NCBI GenBank assembly: GCA_963853835.1 | Contig: OY970833.1 | Location: 17,570,474 to 17,634,473, forward strand | Length of the DNA stretch: 64,000 nucleotides | From: Calendula officinalis | Taxonomy: Eukaryota; Streptophyta; Magnoliopsida; Asterales; Asteraceae | Direction of reading: 5' to 3' | Shown here: piece after piece, positions 1-12,598 of the stretch | Numbering within the stretch: position 1 is the first letter of the stretch | Layout: each line of letters opens with the position of its first letter | Made by a program: the position numbers and the translations under genes | The notes under the pieces: model-generated | What the model was told of the DNA's origin: nothing | What the model saw: the letters and a program-made list of their open reading frames with translations, nothing else | Database searches by the model: none

Positions 1-3000
1 TAGGCTCACGATCCACAAGATTACAACGGAAAGCTCAGAATGTAAACTACAAAAGTCGAGAAGGCACAGGATCGTGATTCTGTAATCTATCACGAAGCAG
101 GTCAAAATCCATTGAGAAGGCAGATCACAAGATCTTCCAGAAAGTGAATTTGATTTAAAACTCATTTTTAATAATTTACAAGTCAAGTAGGCCTGAAACG
201 GAGACCCGAGCCAAAAGTTATGGCCTTTTCAGTAAAGTCACTTTCGATTCCGCATGTAACTCCTAGACCGTAAGTGGCTCATGATCCACAAGATATCAAC
301 GGAAAGCTCAGAACGTAAACTAGAAGAGTCGAGAAGGCACGGGATCATCATTTTACACCGAAGCAGGTCAAAATCTGTCGAGAAGGCAGATGACAGAATC
401 TGCCAGAAAATGAATTTGTTTTAGAACCCGTTGTTAATAATTTACAAGTAAAGTAAGCATGAAATGGAGACCCGAGCCAAAAGTTATGGCCTTCTCAGTA
501 AAACCCCTTTTGATTCTGCCTGTAACTCCTAGACCGTAACTGGGCTCACGATCCACAAGATATCAACGAAAAGCTCGGAATATAAACTACAAAAGTTGAG
601 AAGGCGCTGACCCGAAGTAGGTCAAAATCCGCCGAGAAGGCAGATGAAAGAATCTGCCAGAAAGTGAATTTGTTTTAAAAATCGTTTTTAATAATTTACA
701 ACTCAAGTAGGCATGAAACGGAGACCAGAGCCAAAAGTTATGGCCTTTTCAGTGAAGCCCCCCTTTCGATTCTGCCTGTAACTCCTAGACCGTAACTGGG
801 CTCACGATCAACAAGAGATCAACAGAAATCTTGGAATGTAAACTACAATAGTCGAGAAGGCACGGGATCGTGATTCGATCCCGAAGCAGGTCAAAATCCG
901 TCGAGAAGGCAGATGCCAGAATCTGCCAGAAAGTGAATTTGTTTTAAAACTCATTTTTAATAATTTACAAGTCAAGTAGGCTTGAAACGGAGACCCGAAC
1001 CAAAAGTTATGGCCTTTTCAGTAAAGCCCCATTCGATTCTACAGGAAACTCCAAGACCATAAGTGGGCTCACGATCCAAATGATATCAAACTAGTAGAGT
1101 CGAGAAGGCACGAGATCGTGACTCTATGCCGAAGAAGGTAAAAATCTGTCGAGAAGGCAGATGACAGAATCTGCCAGAAAGTGAATTTGTTTTAAAACCC
1201 GTTTTTATTAATTTACAAGTCAAGTACGCATGAAACGGAGACCCGAGCCAAAAGTTATGGGCTTTTCAGTAAAGCCCCCGATTCTGCCTGAAAATCCTAG
1301 ACCATAACTGGGCTCACTATCCACAAGATATCAACAGAAAGCTCGGAATGTAAACTACAAGAGTTGAGAAGGCACATGATCGTGATTCTGTCCCGAAGCA
1401 GGTCAAAATCCATCGAGAAGGCAGATGAAAGAATCTACCAGAAAGTGAATTTGTTTTAAAACCCGATTTTAAGAATTTACAAGCCAAGTAGGCATGAAAC
1501 GGAGACTCGAGCCAAAAGTTATGGCCTTTTCAATAAAGCCCTTTCAATGCTTCCTGTAACTCCTAGACCGTAACTAGGCTGACGATCCACAAGATCAACG
1601 CAAAGCTCAGAATGTAAACTACAAAAGTCGAAAAGGCACTGGATCATGATTCTGTAATCTGTCCCGAAGCAGGTCAAAATCCATTGAGAAGGCAGATCAC
1701 AGGATCTTCTAGAAAGTGAATTTGATTTAAAACTCGTTTTTAATAATTTACAAGTCAAGTAGGCCTGAAACGGAGACCCGAGCCAAAAGTTATGGCCTTT
1801 TCAGTAAAGTCACTTTCGATTCCGCATGTAACTCCTAGACCGTAAGTGGCTCATGATCCACAAGATATCAACGGAAAGCTCAGAACGTAAACTAGAAGAG
1901 TCGAGAAGGCACGGGATCATCATTTTACACCGAAGCAGGTCAAAATCTGTCGAGAAGGCAGATGACAGAATCTGCCAGAAAATGAATTTGTTTTAGAACC
2001 CGTTTTTAATAATTTACAAGTAAAGTAAGCATGAAATGGAGACCCGAGCCAAAAGTTATGGCCTACTCAGTAAAACCCCTTTTGATTCTGCCTGTAACTC
2101 CTAGACCGTAACTGGGCTCACGATCCACAAGATATCAACGAAAAGCTCGGAATATAAACTACAAAAGTTGAGAAGGCACTGTCCCGAAGTAGGTCAAAAT
2201 CCACCGAGAAGGCAGATGAAAGAATCTGCCAGAAAGTGAATTTGTTTTAAAAATCATTTTTAATAATTTACAACTCAAGTAGGCATGAAACGGAGACCAG
2301 AGCCAAAAGTTATGGCCTTTTCAGTGAAGCCCCCCTTTCGATTCTGCCTGTAACTCCTAGACCGTAACTGGGCTCACGATCAACAAGAGATCAACAGAAA
2401 TCTTGGAATGTAAACTACAATAGTCGAGAAGGCACGGGATCGTGATTCGATCCCGAAGCAGGTCAAAATCCGTCGAGAAGGCAGATGCCAGAATCTGCCA
2501 GAAAGTGAATTTGTTTTAAAACTCATTTTTAATAATTTACAAGTCAAGTAGGCTTGAAACGGAGACCCGAACCAAAAGTTATGGCCTTTTCAGTAAAGCC
2601 CATTTCGATTCTACAGGAAACTCCAAGACCATAAGTGGGCTCACGATCCAAATGATATCAAACTAGTAGAGTCGAGAAGGCACGAGATCGTGACTCTATG
2701 CCGAAGAAGGTAAAAATCTGTCGAGAAGGCAGATGACAGAATCTGCCAGAAAGTGAATTTGTTTTAAAACCCGTTTTTATTAATTTACAAGTCAAGTAGG
2801 CATGAAACGGAGACCCGAGCCAAAAGTTATGGCCTTTTCAATAAAGCCCCCGATTCTGCCTGTAAATCCTAGACCGTAACTGGGCTCACTATCCACAAGA
2901 TATCAACAGAAAGCTCGGAATGTAAACTACAAGAGTTGAGAAGGCACATGATCGTGATTCTGTCCCGAAGCAGGTCAAAATCCATCGAGAAGGCAGATGA

Positions 3001-3290
3001 AAGAATCTGCCAGAAAGTGAATTTGTTTTAAAACCCGTTTTTAAGAATTTACAAGCCAAGTAGGCATGAAATGGAGACTCGAGCCAAAAGTTATGGCCTT
3101 TTCAATAAAGCCCTTTCAATGCTTCCTGTAACTCCTAGACCATAACTAGGCTGACGATCCACAAGATCAACGCAAAGCTCAGAATGTAAACTACAAAAGT
3201 CGAAAAGGCACTGGATCATGATTCTGTAATCTGTCCCGAAGCAGGTCAAAATCCGTCGAGAAGGCAGATCACATGATCTTCTCGTTTTTA
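1..3290. repeat. Six-monomer higher-order repeat, two copies and a third partial
   Basis: Monomer-specific variants recur with a period of 1572 bp rather than 262 bp. The variant TCTACAGGAAACTCC occurs at 1038 and 2610, and CTTTCAATGCTTCCTG at 1541 and 3113. Bases 1-1574 and 1575-3146 are near-identical by eye. A third copy starts near 3147 but loses about 24 bp at 3283 and then decays into ordinary diverged monomers. This shows recent amplification of a six-monomer block. Confidence 0.88.
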
Positions 3291-6200
3291 ATAATTTACA
3301 AGTCAAGTAGGTCTGAATCGGAGACCCGAGCCAAATGTTATGGCCTTTTCAGTAAAGTCCCTTTCGATTCTGCATGTAACTCCTAGACCGTACGTGGGCT
3401 CACGATCCACAAGATATCAACGGAAATCTCAGAACGTAAACTAGAAGAGTCGAGAAGGCACGTGATCGTGATTCTATGCTGAAGCAGGTCAAAATCTGTC
3501 GAGAAGGCAGAGGACAGAATCCACAAGAATGTTAATTTGTTTTAAAACCCGTTTTTAATAATTTACAAGTCAAGTGGGCATGAAACGGAGACCCGAACCA
3601 AAGGTTATGTCCTTTTTAGTAAAGCCCCTTTCGATTCTGCATGTAACTCCTAGACCGTAAGTGGCTCACGATCCACAAGATATCAACGGAAAGCTCAGAA
3701 CATAAAGTAGAAGAGTCGAGAAGGCACGGGATCGTCATTCTATACCGAAGCAGGTCAAAATCTGTCGAGAAGGCAGATGACAGAATCTACCAGAAAGTGA
3801 ATTTGTTTTAAAAGGAGACCCGAGCCAAAAGTTATAGCCTTTTCAGTAAGGCCCCTTTCGATACTGCCTGTAACTCCTAGACCGTAACTAGGGTCACGAT
3901 CCACAAGATATCAATGGAAAGCTCGGAATATAAACTACACGAGTTGAGAAGGCACGGGATCGTGATTCTGTCCCGAAGTAAGTCAAAGTCCGTCGAGAAG
4001 GTAAATGAAAGAATCTTTCAGAAAGTGAATTTGTTTTAAAAATCGTTTTTAATAATTTACAAGTCAAGTAGGTATGAAACGAAGACCCGAGCCAAAAGTT
4101 ATGGCCTTTTCTGTAAACCCCCTTTCGATTCTGCCTGTAACTCCTAGACCGTAACAGGGCTCACGATCAACAAGAGATCAACGGAAATCTGGATCGTGAT
4201 TCTGTCCCAAAGCTTGTCAAAATCCGTCGAGAAGGCAGATGACAGAATGAGCCAGAAAATGAATTTGTTTTAAAACTTATTTTTAATAATAAAGCCCCTT
4301 TCGATTCTGCATGTAACTCCTAGACCATAAGTGGGCTCACGATCCACAAAATATCAACGGAAAGCTCAGAACGTAAACTACTAGAGGTGAGAAGGCACGG
4401 TATCCTGACTCTATGCCGAAGCAGGTCAAAATTTTTCGAGAAGGCAGATGAAAGAATCTGCCAGAAAGTTAATTTGTTTTAAAACCCGTTTTTATAAATT
4501 AAAAGTCAAGTAGGTCAAAATCCATCGAGAAGTTCAGAATGTAAACTACAAAAGTTGAGAAGGCACTGAATCGTGATTCTATCCTGAAACAGGTCAAAAT
4601 CCATCGAGAAGGCAGATGAAAGAATCTGCCAGAAAGTGAATTTGTTTTAAAACTAGTTTTTAATAATTTACAAGTCAAGTAGGCCTGAAACGGAGACCCG
4701 AGCCAAAAGTTATGGCCTTTTCAGTAAAGCCCCTTTCGTTTCTGCCTGTAACTCCTAGACCGTAAGTGGGCTCACGATCCACAAGATATCAACGGAAAGC
4801 TCAGAACGTAAACTACGAAAGTCGAGAAGGCACGGGATCGTGATTCTATGCCGAAGCAGGTCAAAAACTGTCGAGAAGGAAGATGACAGAATCTGTCAGA
4901 AAGTGAATTTGTTTTAAAACCCGTTTTTAATACTTAAGTCAAGTAGGCATGAAACGGAGACCCGAGCCAAAAGTTATGGCCTATTCAGTAAAGCCCCTTT
5001 CAATGCTGCCTATAATTCCTAGACCACAACTTGGCTAACGATCCGTAAGATATCAACGGAAAGCATGAAATGTAAACTACAGAAGTTGAGAAGGCACAGG
5101 ATCGTGATTCTTTCCCCAAGAAGGTTAAAATCCGTCGAGAAGGCAGATGACAGAATCCGCCAGAATGTGAATTTGTTTTAAAACTTGTTTCTAATAATTT
5201 ACAAGTCACGTAGGCCTGAAACGGAGACCCAAGCCAAAGGTTATGGCCTTTTCAGTAAAGCCCCTTTCGATTCTACATGTAACTCCTAGACCGTAAGTGG
5301 GCTAACGATCCACAAGATATCAACGGAAAGCTCAGAACGTAAACTACTGGAGTTGAGAAGGCACGGGTTCGTAATTGTATGCCGAATCAGGTCAAAATCC
5401 GTCGAGAAGGCAGATGACAGAATCTGCCAGAAAGTGAATTTGTTTTAAAACTTGTTTTTAATAATTTACAAGTCAAATAGGCTTGAAACGGAGACCCGAG
5501 CCAAAAGTTATGGCCTTTTCAGTAAAGCACCTTTCGATTCTGCCTGTAACTCCTAGACCGTAAGTGGGCTCACGATCCACAAGATATCAACGGAAAGCTC
5601 GGAATGTAAACTACAAGAGTCGAGATAGCATGTGATGGTGATTCTATTCCGAATCAGGTCAAAATCTGTCGAGAAGGCAGATGAGAGTATGCGCCAGAAG
5701 GTGAATTTTTTTAAAAACTTGTTTTTATTAATTTTCAAGTCAAACATGCCTGAAACGGAGACCCGAGCCAAAAGTTATGCCCTTTTCAGTAAAGCCCCTT
5801 TCGTTTCTGCCTTTAACTCCTAGACCGTAAGTATGCTTACGATCCACCAGATATCATAGGAAAGCTAAGAACGTTAACTATTACAGTCGATAAGGCACGG
5901 GATCGTGATTCTGTCCCGAAGCAGGTCAATATCCGTCGAGAAGGCAGATGACAGAATCTGCCAGAAAGTGAATTTGTTTTAAAACTCGTTTTTAATAATT
6001 TACAAGTCAAGTAGGCCTGAAACGGAGACCCGAGCCAAAAGTTATGGCCTTTTCAGTAAAGCCCATTTTGATTATGCCTGTTACTCCTAGACCGTAAGTG
6101 GGCTCACGATCCACAAGATATCAACAGAAAGCTCAGAACGTAAATTACAAAAGTCGAGAAGGCATCCTGATTCTATGCCGAAGCAGGTTAAAATCCGTCG

Positions 6201-6315
6201 AGAACGAAGATGACAGAATCTGTCAGAAAGTGAATTTGTTTTAAAACCCATTTTTAATACTTTACAAGTCAAGTAGGCATGAAACGGAGACCCGAGCCAA
6301 AAGTTATGGCCTTTT
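1..6315. repeat. Satellite array, block 1 (about 262-bp monomer)
   Basis: Head-to-tail copies of a roughly 262-bp monomer fill this stretch. Recurrent landmarks in each copy are ACTCCTAGACCGTAA, CTCACGATCCACAAGATATC, AGGTCAAAATCCGTCGAGAA and GAGACCCGAGCCAAAAG, found for example near 259, 521, 781, 1046, 1305 and 1560. Copies differ by substitutions and small indels, and several between 3280 and 4520 are shortened. Short open frames here are chance readings of the repeat and are not genes. The block ends where an LTR element begins at 6316, and the same array resumes at 16983. The family is not recognised; a pericentromeric or heterochromatic location is inference from array size and nested elements. 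Confidence 0.95.
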
Positions 6316-7437
6316 TGAAGGGTTTCATAACACTGATTAACCACTTGGGTCAATCTCCTAGTATACTTGATTCGACCATACTGACAAGAACATGACTCTT
6401 GTCGGTTAAACCAACTAGCTGATTTAATCCCTAAAGCGGAACTGAGATTAAACCTAATCCTTAAACCCTAATGGATTGGGAACATGGAAATCTAGATTAG
6501 ATTAACAAGAAAGAAACCTTGTAGGAAAACCTCGAACACACACACACATACTTGTGTGTAATTCGACTAACACCAAGAACCCTATGGTTCGAATTAGGCC
6601 AAGAGGGGAGAAGGGAGAAAAGGTTTTCTCAAAACATACCTTAATCTTGCTTAAGTTAGTCCACTGATGTTGAACACAACGAGAAACCTTCTAGTTGGTT
6701 GATGCAATGATCTCCGATCTTCAAGACTTGAAGAATACGAAGAACGAACGAAGAACACGAAGAACACAAAGCTTGTGTTCTTGTGTTGGGATTCGAACGA
6801 AACCAAGGGGGAGGGGGGAAAGAAATTTCGTGGCAAGCAAGGGGGAATTAGGGTTACCCTAAGCCTGTTATTTATAGATAAATAAGTGGCGTTTAGGACC
6901 CTCTAGTTTAATTAAGATCAGTTCTTTAATTAAACTTTCCATTTTACGTTTCCTTTCCTTATAGTTTATTTATTCTTTTATTATTGCACTTAACTATTAA
7001 ATGTCTAGTATTAATACACTTTAATATATATTTCGGTATAATACATATACACGAAATATATGCCTTGTATAAATACTTTTAACAATTAATTATATAATAA
7101 CCTTTATATAATTTACACAGTAATATTATCCAACACCATATGATTTAATAGCTTTAAATCATATTATGGATAATCTATAATTAACACATTGTATATTTAC
7201 TTAACTAGTAAATGTACAAATACTTGTATTAATTAGTTAGTTCAACTAATCTAGTAATAAGTTGAACATAACTTAATACTTAACTTGATTCATAAATGAC
7301 TATTATGAATCAATGCTCTTCCAAGTATCATTACATATCTTACTCGAATAACATGCACTCACCGGTGTGACCCTTAAGTGTTTCGTACGCATGGATGTAT
7401 CATCATAAGTTGACTAACTGTGCACATAAATCCTTCA
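6316..7437 (-). repeat. 3' LTR of copy A
   Basis: 1122-bp LTR beginning TGAAGGGTTTCATAACACTG and ending CTTCA on the plus strand. It aligns along its length with the LTRs at 39259 and 46284. Read on the minus strand it holds a TATAAATA box at 6869-6876, placed as expected for the LTR promoter. It also contains a short AC run near 6538. Confidence 0.9.
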
Positions 7438-7448
7438 GACTTCCACTT
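7438..7448 (-). promoter_or_regulatory. Polypurine tract of copy A
   Basis: The minus strand reads AAGTGGAAGTC directly before the 3' LTR. This is the expected place of the plus-strand primer. One base differs from AAGTGGGAGTC in copy B and in element E. Confidence 0.75.
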
Positions 7449-9891
7449 GTGCAAGTTCGTAACCTTTATCTTAATGATACGAGCTACAGTGGCCTTCTAG
7501 ATGCGCATGTAGGTAACCAACCCCATAAAAACAGCTTGTGTAACCCAGGTATAGTTTTTGAAAAACTCTTTAATGGCGTCTCCCAGTAAAGAACACTCTG
7601 TCTCTACTTCTTGGGCAACTATGTTAGGCTCATCCCTTGCACCACGATATTTGTGATAACGAATACGAGCATGGTAGAAAATATTAACTCCTGTATTCGA
7701 AATCATTTCATGACTTCTTGATTCAAACTGTTGTGATAAACGACAAAGAACAAATAGTTCGTTTGGTCATGGCCATGCACTTTCCAGGTATCTCATCACG
7801 TCAAATGACCCATAAATATCTCTCCTAAAAAGGAGGTGCAATTGCCATCTTATTATATTTCGATTCAAAATATAACTCCCTCTGTACCCAGTAAGGCCTC
7901 GTATGACAATCATATTTCAGACTTGTCTAAGACGAACCAAATACCTCAGGCTTTAGGACAATCCTAGTGAATAATACTTTCAACCACGAAGTATTATCAC
8001 GGTGGTCAATCCAACATTCGTTGAGCTCCAAAAGAATATCACCGATATTTGGTTTACACAAGAACTTGTGTAGCTATCTTCGAAGAACTTCGAATCTACC
8101 ACCAAACATCGCGATGACGTTATCGTCCCATCAAGGTTCCCACCAAGACGAGTAGTCACGGATTTATATCTTTTTGAATAAAGAAAATTTTATTCATGGA
8201 TATTGTAAAACATACAAATTCTGAATAACAATGATACTAACTCATGTATTATTCCTCACTGGACATAGATATTGAGTTATTACTGGATCATTACTTATTC
8301 TTTGCGTTTGTGTTGATTTCTCAATGACTCCTTAATTGCAACTTTTATCACTAATTACAATTAGCCATTTCCATTACACTAAAGACATAAGACGAGTATT
8401 TAAGAATACTATTACTTTTATCTTTACTAGATATTGTTCATGCAACATTTAGAACATATTCTAGTCTTTCCTTTATATGATTCGGTAAACATAGGAGGAT
8501 TGGAAAATTACTCCTTTAGTTTCTTGAATCTATAAATCTTGTCTTGCAACTAAATCTCTTTTAGCTACTTGATTTGTAGAAATTCTTACTAGTTAAAGAA
8601 ATTCCCTTAAATGATCAACTTGTTTACTAGAATGTGAAAATCCTATTAGATTCGCAATAATTAATCACAAGACTTGTGATCACGCTATTAGGTTTGCAAT
8701 AATCTAATCAACGATCATTTATTTTTCTTAACTCTTTTGCTAACGACTTGGTAATTCCTTGTTGTTAATGTCCTAACTAACTTACTATATTCACTAGTAA
8801 CTCTAGTGAATATGTTAGTAATAGCTCCCACTAAAATTTATGGAAATAAGCATTACTTAAACTACTATTTTTGACCTAGTCAAAACTTATAGTTTAACTC
8901 TTTAAGAATTAATCAATTATCAAAGTCATCCTTTGGATTTGCGAATATCCAACAATCCTGATAAGGGAATCTTGACTTTCATTGACTACTGTATCTAACA
9001 AGTATAAGACACTTGAAATGATACTCTTAATTCTTAAACATATTAGTGTTATTTTTAAGAATCTCATTTAATGCCAAAGTCATTTCTTGGATTTCTCAAA
9101 TATCCATCATTCCTTTTAGGGAATTATGACTTGATTAAATAATGTATTAATTACAAGTATAAAAGACTTGCAATAATACCTTTTAATTCTTAAATACTTT
9201 AATATAGTTTGTCCCTTTTAAGAGTTCATTTAATGTCTAAGTCATTTTACTTGGATTTTACGAATATCCAGTTATTCCTTATTAGGGAATTATGACTTCA
9301 TTAAATTCCTTTATCACAAGTATTAAAGACTTGTGATAGTACTCTTTTAAGTCTACCTTGATTATATCCAATATAATCATACTATATTAATACTAATACT
9401 TTAATACTTACTATCATAAGTAACCATTACTTAAGATGTTTTAAATAAGTTCAATGTACTTTGAACTTTATGCTTTCCATAAAACTCTTAAATACCTGTA
9501 TTAGAAAAACTTCTAATTACTAGTATCTAAGTACCTTGAGCTATCAAGAAATCACTCATTCATACAACAATCAAACAAATATAAAACATGAAATATAAAG
9601 TAAATCAAAACCTTGACTTATAATGTAGTCATAAACCTTGACTGTGTAATTATCACACATGCACACAATATAATTCAACCATGGATTCGAATTTATTAAA
9701 ACCAAAAACTTTGTTTTAACGTAAAATAAAAATTATCCAAACAATAAAATAAAATTGTTTTTACTAAATCCATAAAAGTACTGAATTATAAAATCTTGGT
9801 GCTCGTGGGATCATCACCATCTCATGCTGGTCATCATCACTTTCCATCTCCTCCTGCAATAAACGATTGCAAAAGTTAGGTTACTCGTAAC
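7449..9891 (-). other. Non-coding interval between gag and 3' LTR, copy A
   Basis: About 2.4 kb of AT-rich sequence where an autonomous element would carry pol. No protease, integrase or polymerase motif was found. The same order of blocks is kept in copy B (40393-42813), so the lack of pol is a family trait and not a private deletion. It contains the three-unit tandem repeat at 8925-9345. Just downstream of gag, 9795-9856 read on the minus strand gives a short Glu/Asp-rich frame that copy B also has. Confidence 0.7.
8925..9345 (-). repeat. Three tandem units of about 155-160 bp
   Basis: Units start near 8925, 9079 and 9240. Each reads, on the plus strand, a GTCAT...TTGGATTT block, a short AATATCCA block, AGGGAAT.TTGACTT, and a block with ACAAGTAT and ACTTG. 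Copy B carries the same three units at 41911, 42065 and 42227 with nearly the same spacing, so the triplication predates both insertions. Confidence 0.75.
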
Positions 9892-10818
9892 CTACTTTAC
9901 AAGTATCTTAAAGTGATTTAAGAAGTGTGGTTGTGTTACCTGAGGAACTTGCGTTTCCTCCACCACCACTTGCACCCTTTGGACAATTTCTTTTCCAATG
10001 ACTAGCCTCGCCACATTTGAAGCACCGATTCTCGGTCCTCGCCGTGTTAGGCTTAACCTTCTTGACCTTTTGTTTGACACTTTTACCATTTGGCATTCCT
10101 TGGTTAGGATTGGTCTTACCCTTTCCTTTACCACCATGCCCTTTTCTCTTCTTCCCACTGCCATGCCATTACCGATCATCAGAACATCCTTAGACTTACT
10201 CCCCAAACTCAACTCAGCTGTCTTGAGCATGGAATGTAGCTCAGCAATGGATTTCTCCATATTATGCATATTGTAGTTGACCACAAAACGCTTGTAGTCA
10301 TCAGACAACGAATCGAGTATAGTGTATGTTGCCATTTGCAACGGTATGGGGTGACCAAGTCTAGCAAGGTGATCCATGTGCCCTTTCATTTTCATGGTGT
10401 GGGCACTCACCGGTGTTCCTTTGACCATCTTGCAAGAGTTGAAGGCTCGATTGATGTCGAACCTCTCAGTGCGAGCTTGCTCTTGAAAAGAATCCCTAAG
10501 TTGCTGGATTATCTCAAATGCAGGCACATCCATAAGTCCTGCTTGTAAATCTGGACTCATGGTTGTGAGCATCAAACAACTCACATCGAGCGCATCACTG
10601 ACATGCTTATCATAAGCTTGCCTTGCTTCAGCTCTAGCATTCGCGGCAGGGACATTTGGTACTGCTCTTTCCAAGACATACCACTTTCTCTCATGCCTGA
10701 GTACAATGCGAAGATTGCGCTCCCAATTGAGAAAGTTTGACCCAGTCAACTTGTCTTTTTCGAGGATTGAGCGAAGTGAGAGATTGTTGGTACTTGTCGT
10801 TGTGGTTGTTGCTGCCAT
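9892..10818 (-). pseudogene. gag: gag of copy A, frameshifted before the zinc knuckle
   Basis: Capsid-type Gag of a Ty1/copia-like element. The start ATG is at 10816-10818, followed by a Thr/Asn-rich N-terminus and then the UBN2/DUF4219-like region that packs copia RNA (LTGSNFLNWERNLR near residue 25, IIQQLRDSF near residue 105, DSLSDDYKRF near residue 170). A frameshift near 10150 removes the basic Gly/Lys linker and the CCHC knuckle from the main frame. The knuckle (CFKCGEASHWKRNC) survives in another frame at 9908-10096. Copy B carries both parts in one frame, which shows the break is secondary. Without the knuckle the protein should bind RNA poorly. No pol follows. Confidence 0.88.
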
Positions 10819-12410
10819 CTACAAATCAAACCCAGTTTAATTAGTAATCATCAATAAACATTCTATAAAATATATTATAAACCCATAATTAATATTTTAG
10901 GCCTAGGATCCATATATCACATTCTTGTCGCAAGGTTTGGGCACTTCCCGACGAGACATGCTGTTTCTGTTAGGTAACATCCTTACCGATCGTATCAAGA
11001 CTTGACACGATTCCTAGGGGTCGTAGAATCTTTAGACTTATAAACTTATTATAACATTGTACAATCTAATTGTACATTTCTAAGTTAGTAATAAAGTCTA
11101 GTATGTTTATTCTACTAAAGTACTTTTTGGGCCGGGACTCCCGATTATCACCAAAGTAGATCAGACCATCTAAGACAGTGCGATGTTCTGCGTCGGTACT
11201 CCCGATTATCATAGAACCTTCCGCACCCTAACACTCGTAATGCTTTGAATCCATATCTAAGGTTCTTTATCCTTACAATATGAATATCGTTGAACAAGTG
11301 AGGTGTTCCATTAGGTGGATAGTACTTAGATCTAAGATTTTCTTGGATTTGTTTAAGTCTTAAACTAAACTTAAACCTTTATTCCAATCTTAATCATTGT
11401 TTAAAATGTGTGACTTGTGAATTCAAGAATTGTACAAGACACCTTTTTAAATCTTAAGAACTTTTCTTAAAACTTATAGTTTCAAGAATTGCGCGACTTA
11501 TATGTTTACCTAAAACGAGGTGTACAAAACGTTTTACTAGGTTTTGTGAAAACCCTTATCTACAATAAAACTTACTTGTTTTACCTTTCTTGAAAAACTT
11601 AAAAACTTATGTTAAACTCTTAATTCTTTTATGATTCATAAACTTGAAACATAAATCTAGTTTAACACATCTTGTTTTTCACATGTTTAATAATGAAATT
11701 AAATATTTGTTTTGACTTATTAGATTCGACCAAAACTTATGTCTTAGCGACACATTTATAAACTTTGTGATTTTCTTGTGTAGCTCCCACTAGCTCCATC
11801 AACCATGATGAAACTTGGTAAAACTAATAAATCTATTATATAAAGACTATATATAATAATTCTCAGTTTCTTTAAACCTTTCTTACATTTAACTTGAACT
11901 AGTTAAATATAGGTTATAAAGTTTTTTCTTGTTATTTATCCCTTGATCATTAATCTAGTATCTTACATGACTTGTAAAAATACTTATATTATACTTGTAT
12001 AATTATCTAGTTATAATAACTTACAACTTTATACACCTTTTAATAATGATACATATAACTTTTTATATTTCTAGTCTATCATATAATTTTAACTTGTACA
12101 ATTTCTAGTTATAATAACTTTGTACTTTCTAGCTTTCAATTATATTACAACTTATACAATAACTAGTTATACCATTATCCTTTAAAGATCAAAATAACAT
12201 TATCTTTTAATTGTTCCATTTAACCTTGTATTTAATATATACATATATATTTTATTACTTTAAAATAAACTTGTAACATTCTAATAAGAATATTACATCT
12301 AATTTATACGTATGTATTTTAACTTAATCTAATTAAAATACGTATAAACTACTTCATCTATTAAAATTTATTTTCCTTTTAAATATTTAAAAAAAACGAA
12401 ATAATATATA
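10819..12410 (-). other. Leader region of copy A, part 1, with paired leader motif
   Basis: Non-coding leader upstream of gag. Two copies of ACTCCCGATTATCA (minus strand TGATAATCGGGAGT) lie about 60 bp apart near 11139 and 11199, separated by a conserved block with GACAGTGCGATG. The same arrangement is found in copy B and, in the opposite orientation, in element E. The rest, 11400-12410, is AT-rich with no recognised feature. The Helitron interrupts the leader at 12411. Confidence 0.7.
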
Positions 12411-12521
12411 TCTCTACTATATTATAAAGGGTTTACTCCTTCCATAATTAGCATGGCTGAAACTTCAGCCAACACACTTGATAAATATTGATTTAATCCT
12501 TTTAGAAGGAACAAAAAATCC

Positions 12522-12598
12522 TTTGCCAGGTTTCGAACCCCCGACGTGCGGTTGGCATAATGAACCCATAACCGTCTGGCCAAGCCTGCGGCTACAAT
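12522..12598 (-). other. tRNA-like sequence (SINE head or tRNA pseudogene)
   Basis: On the minus strand, an A-box-like TGGCCAGACGG (12572-12582) is followed 32 nt later by GGTTCGAAACC (12529-12539), a full B-box match. A run of six T (12513-12518) lies just past the 3' end, as in a Pol III terminator. The acceptor stem pairs only in its inner half, so this is a degenerate tRNA or a SINE head and not a working tRNA gene. Confidence 0.5.

Noticed and set aside
1519..1758. Open frames on the minus strand of the satellite (also 3091-3306, 5000-5209, 6087-6353, 17928-18116)
   Set aside because: They follow the tandem repeat and break with its indels; no protein family and no start context. They are chance readings of the monomer.
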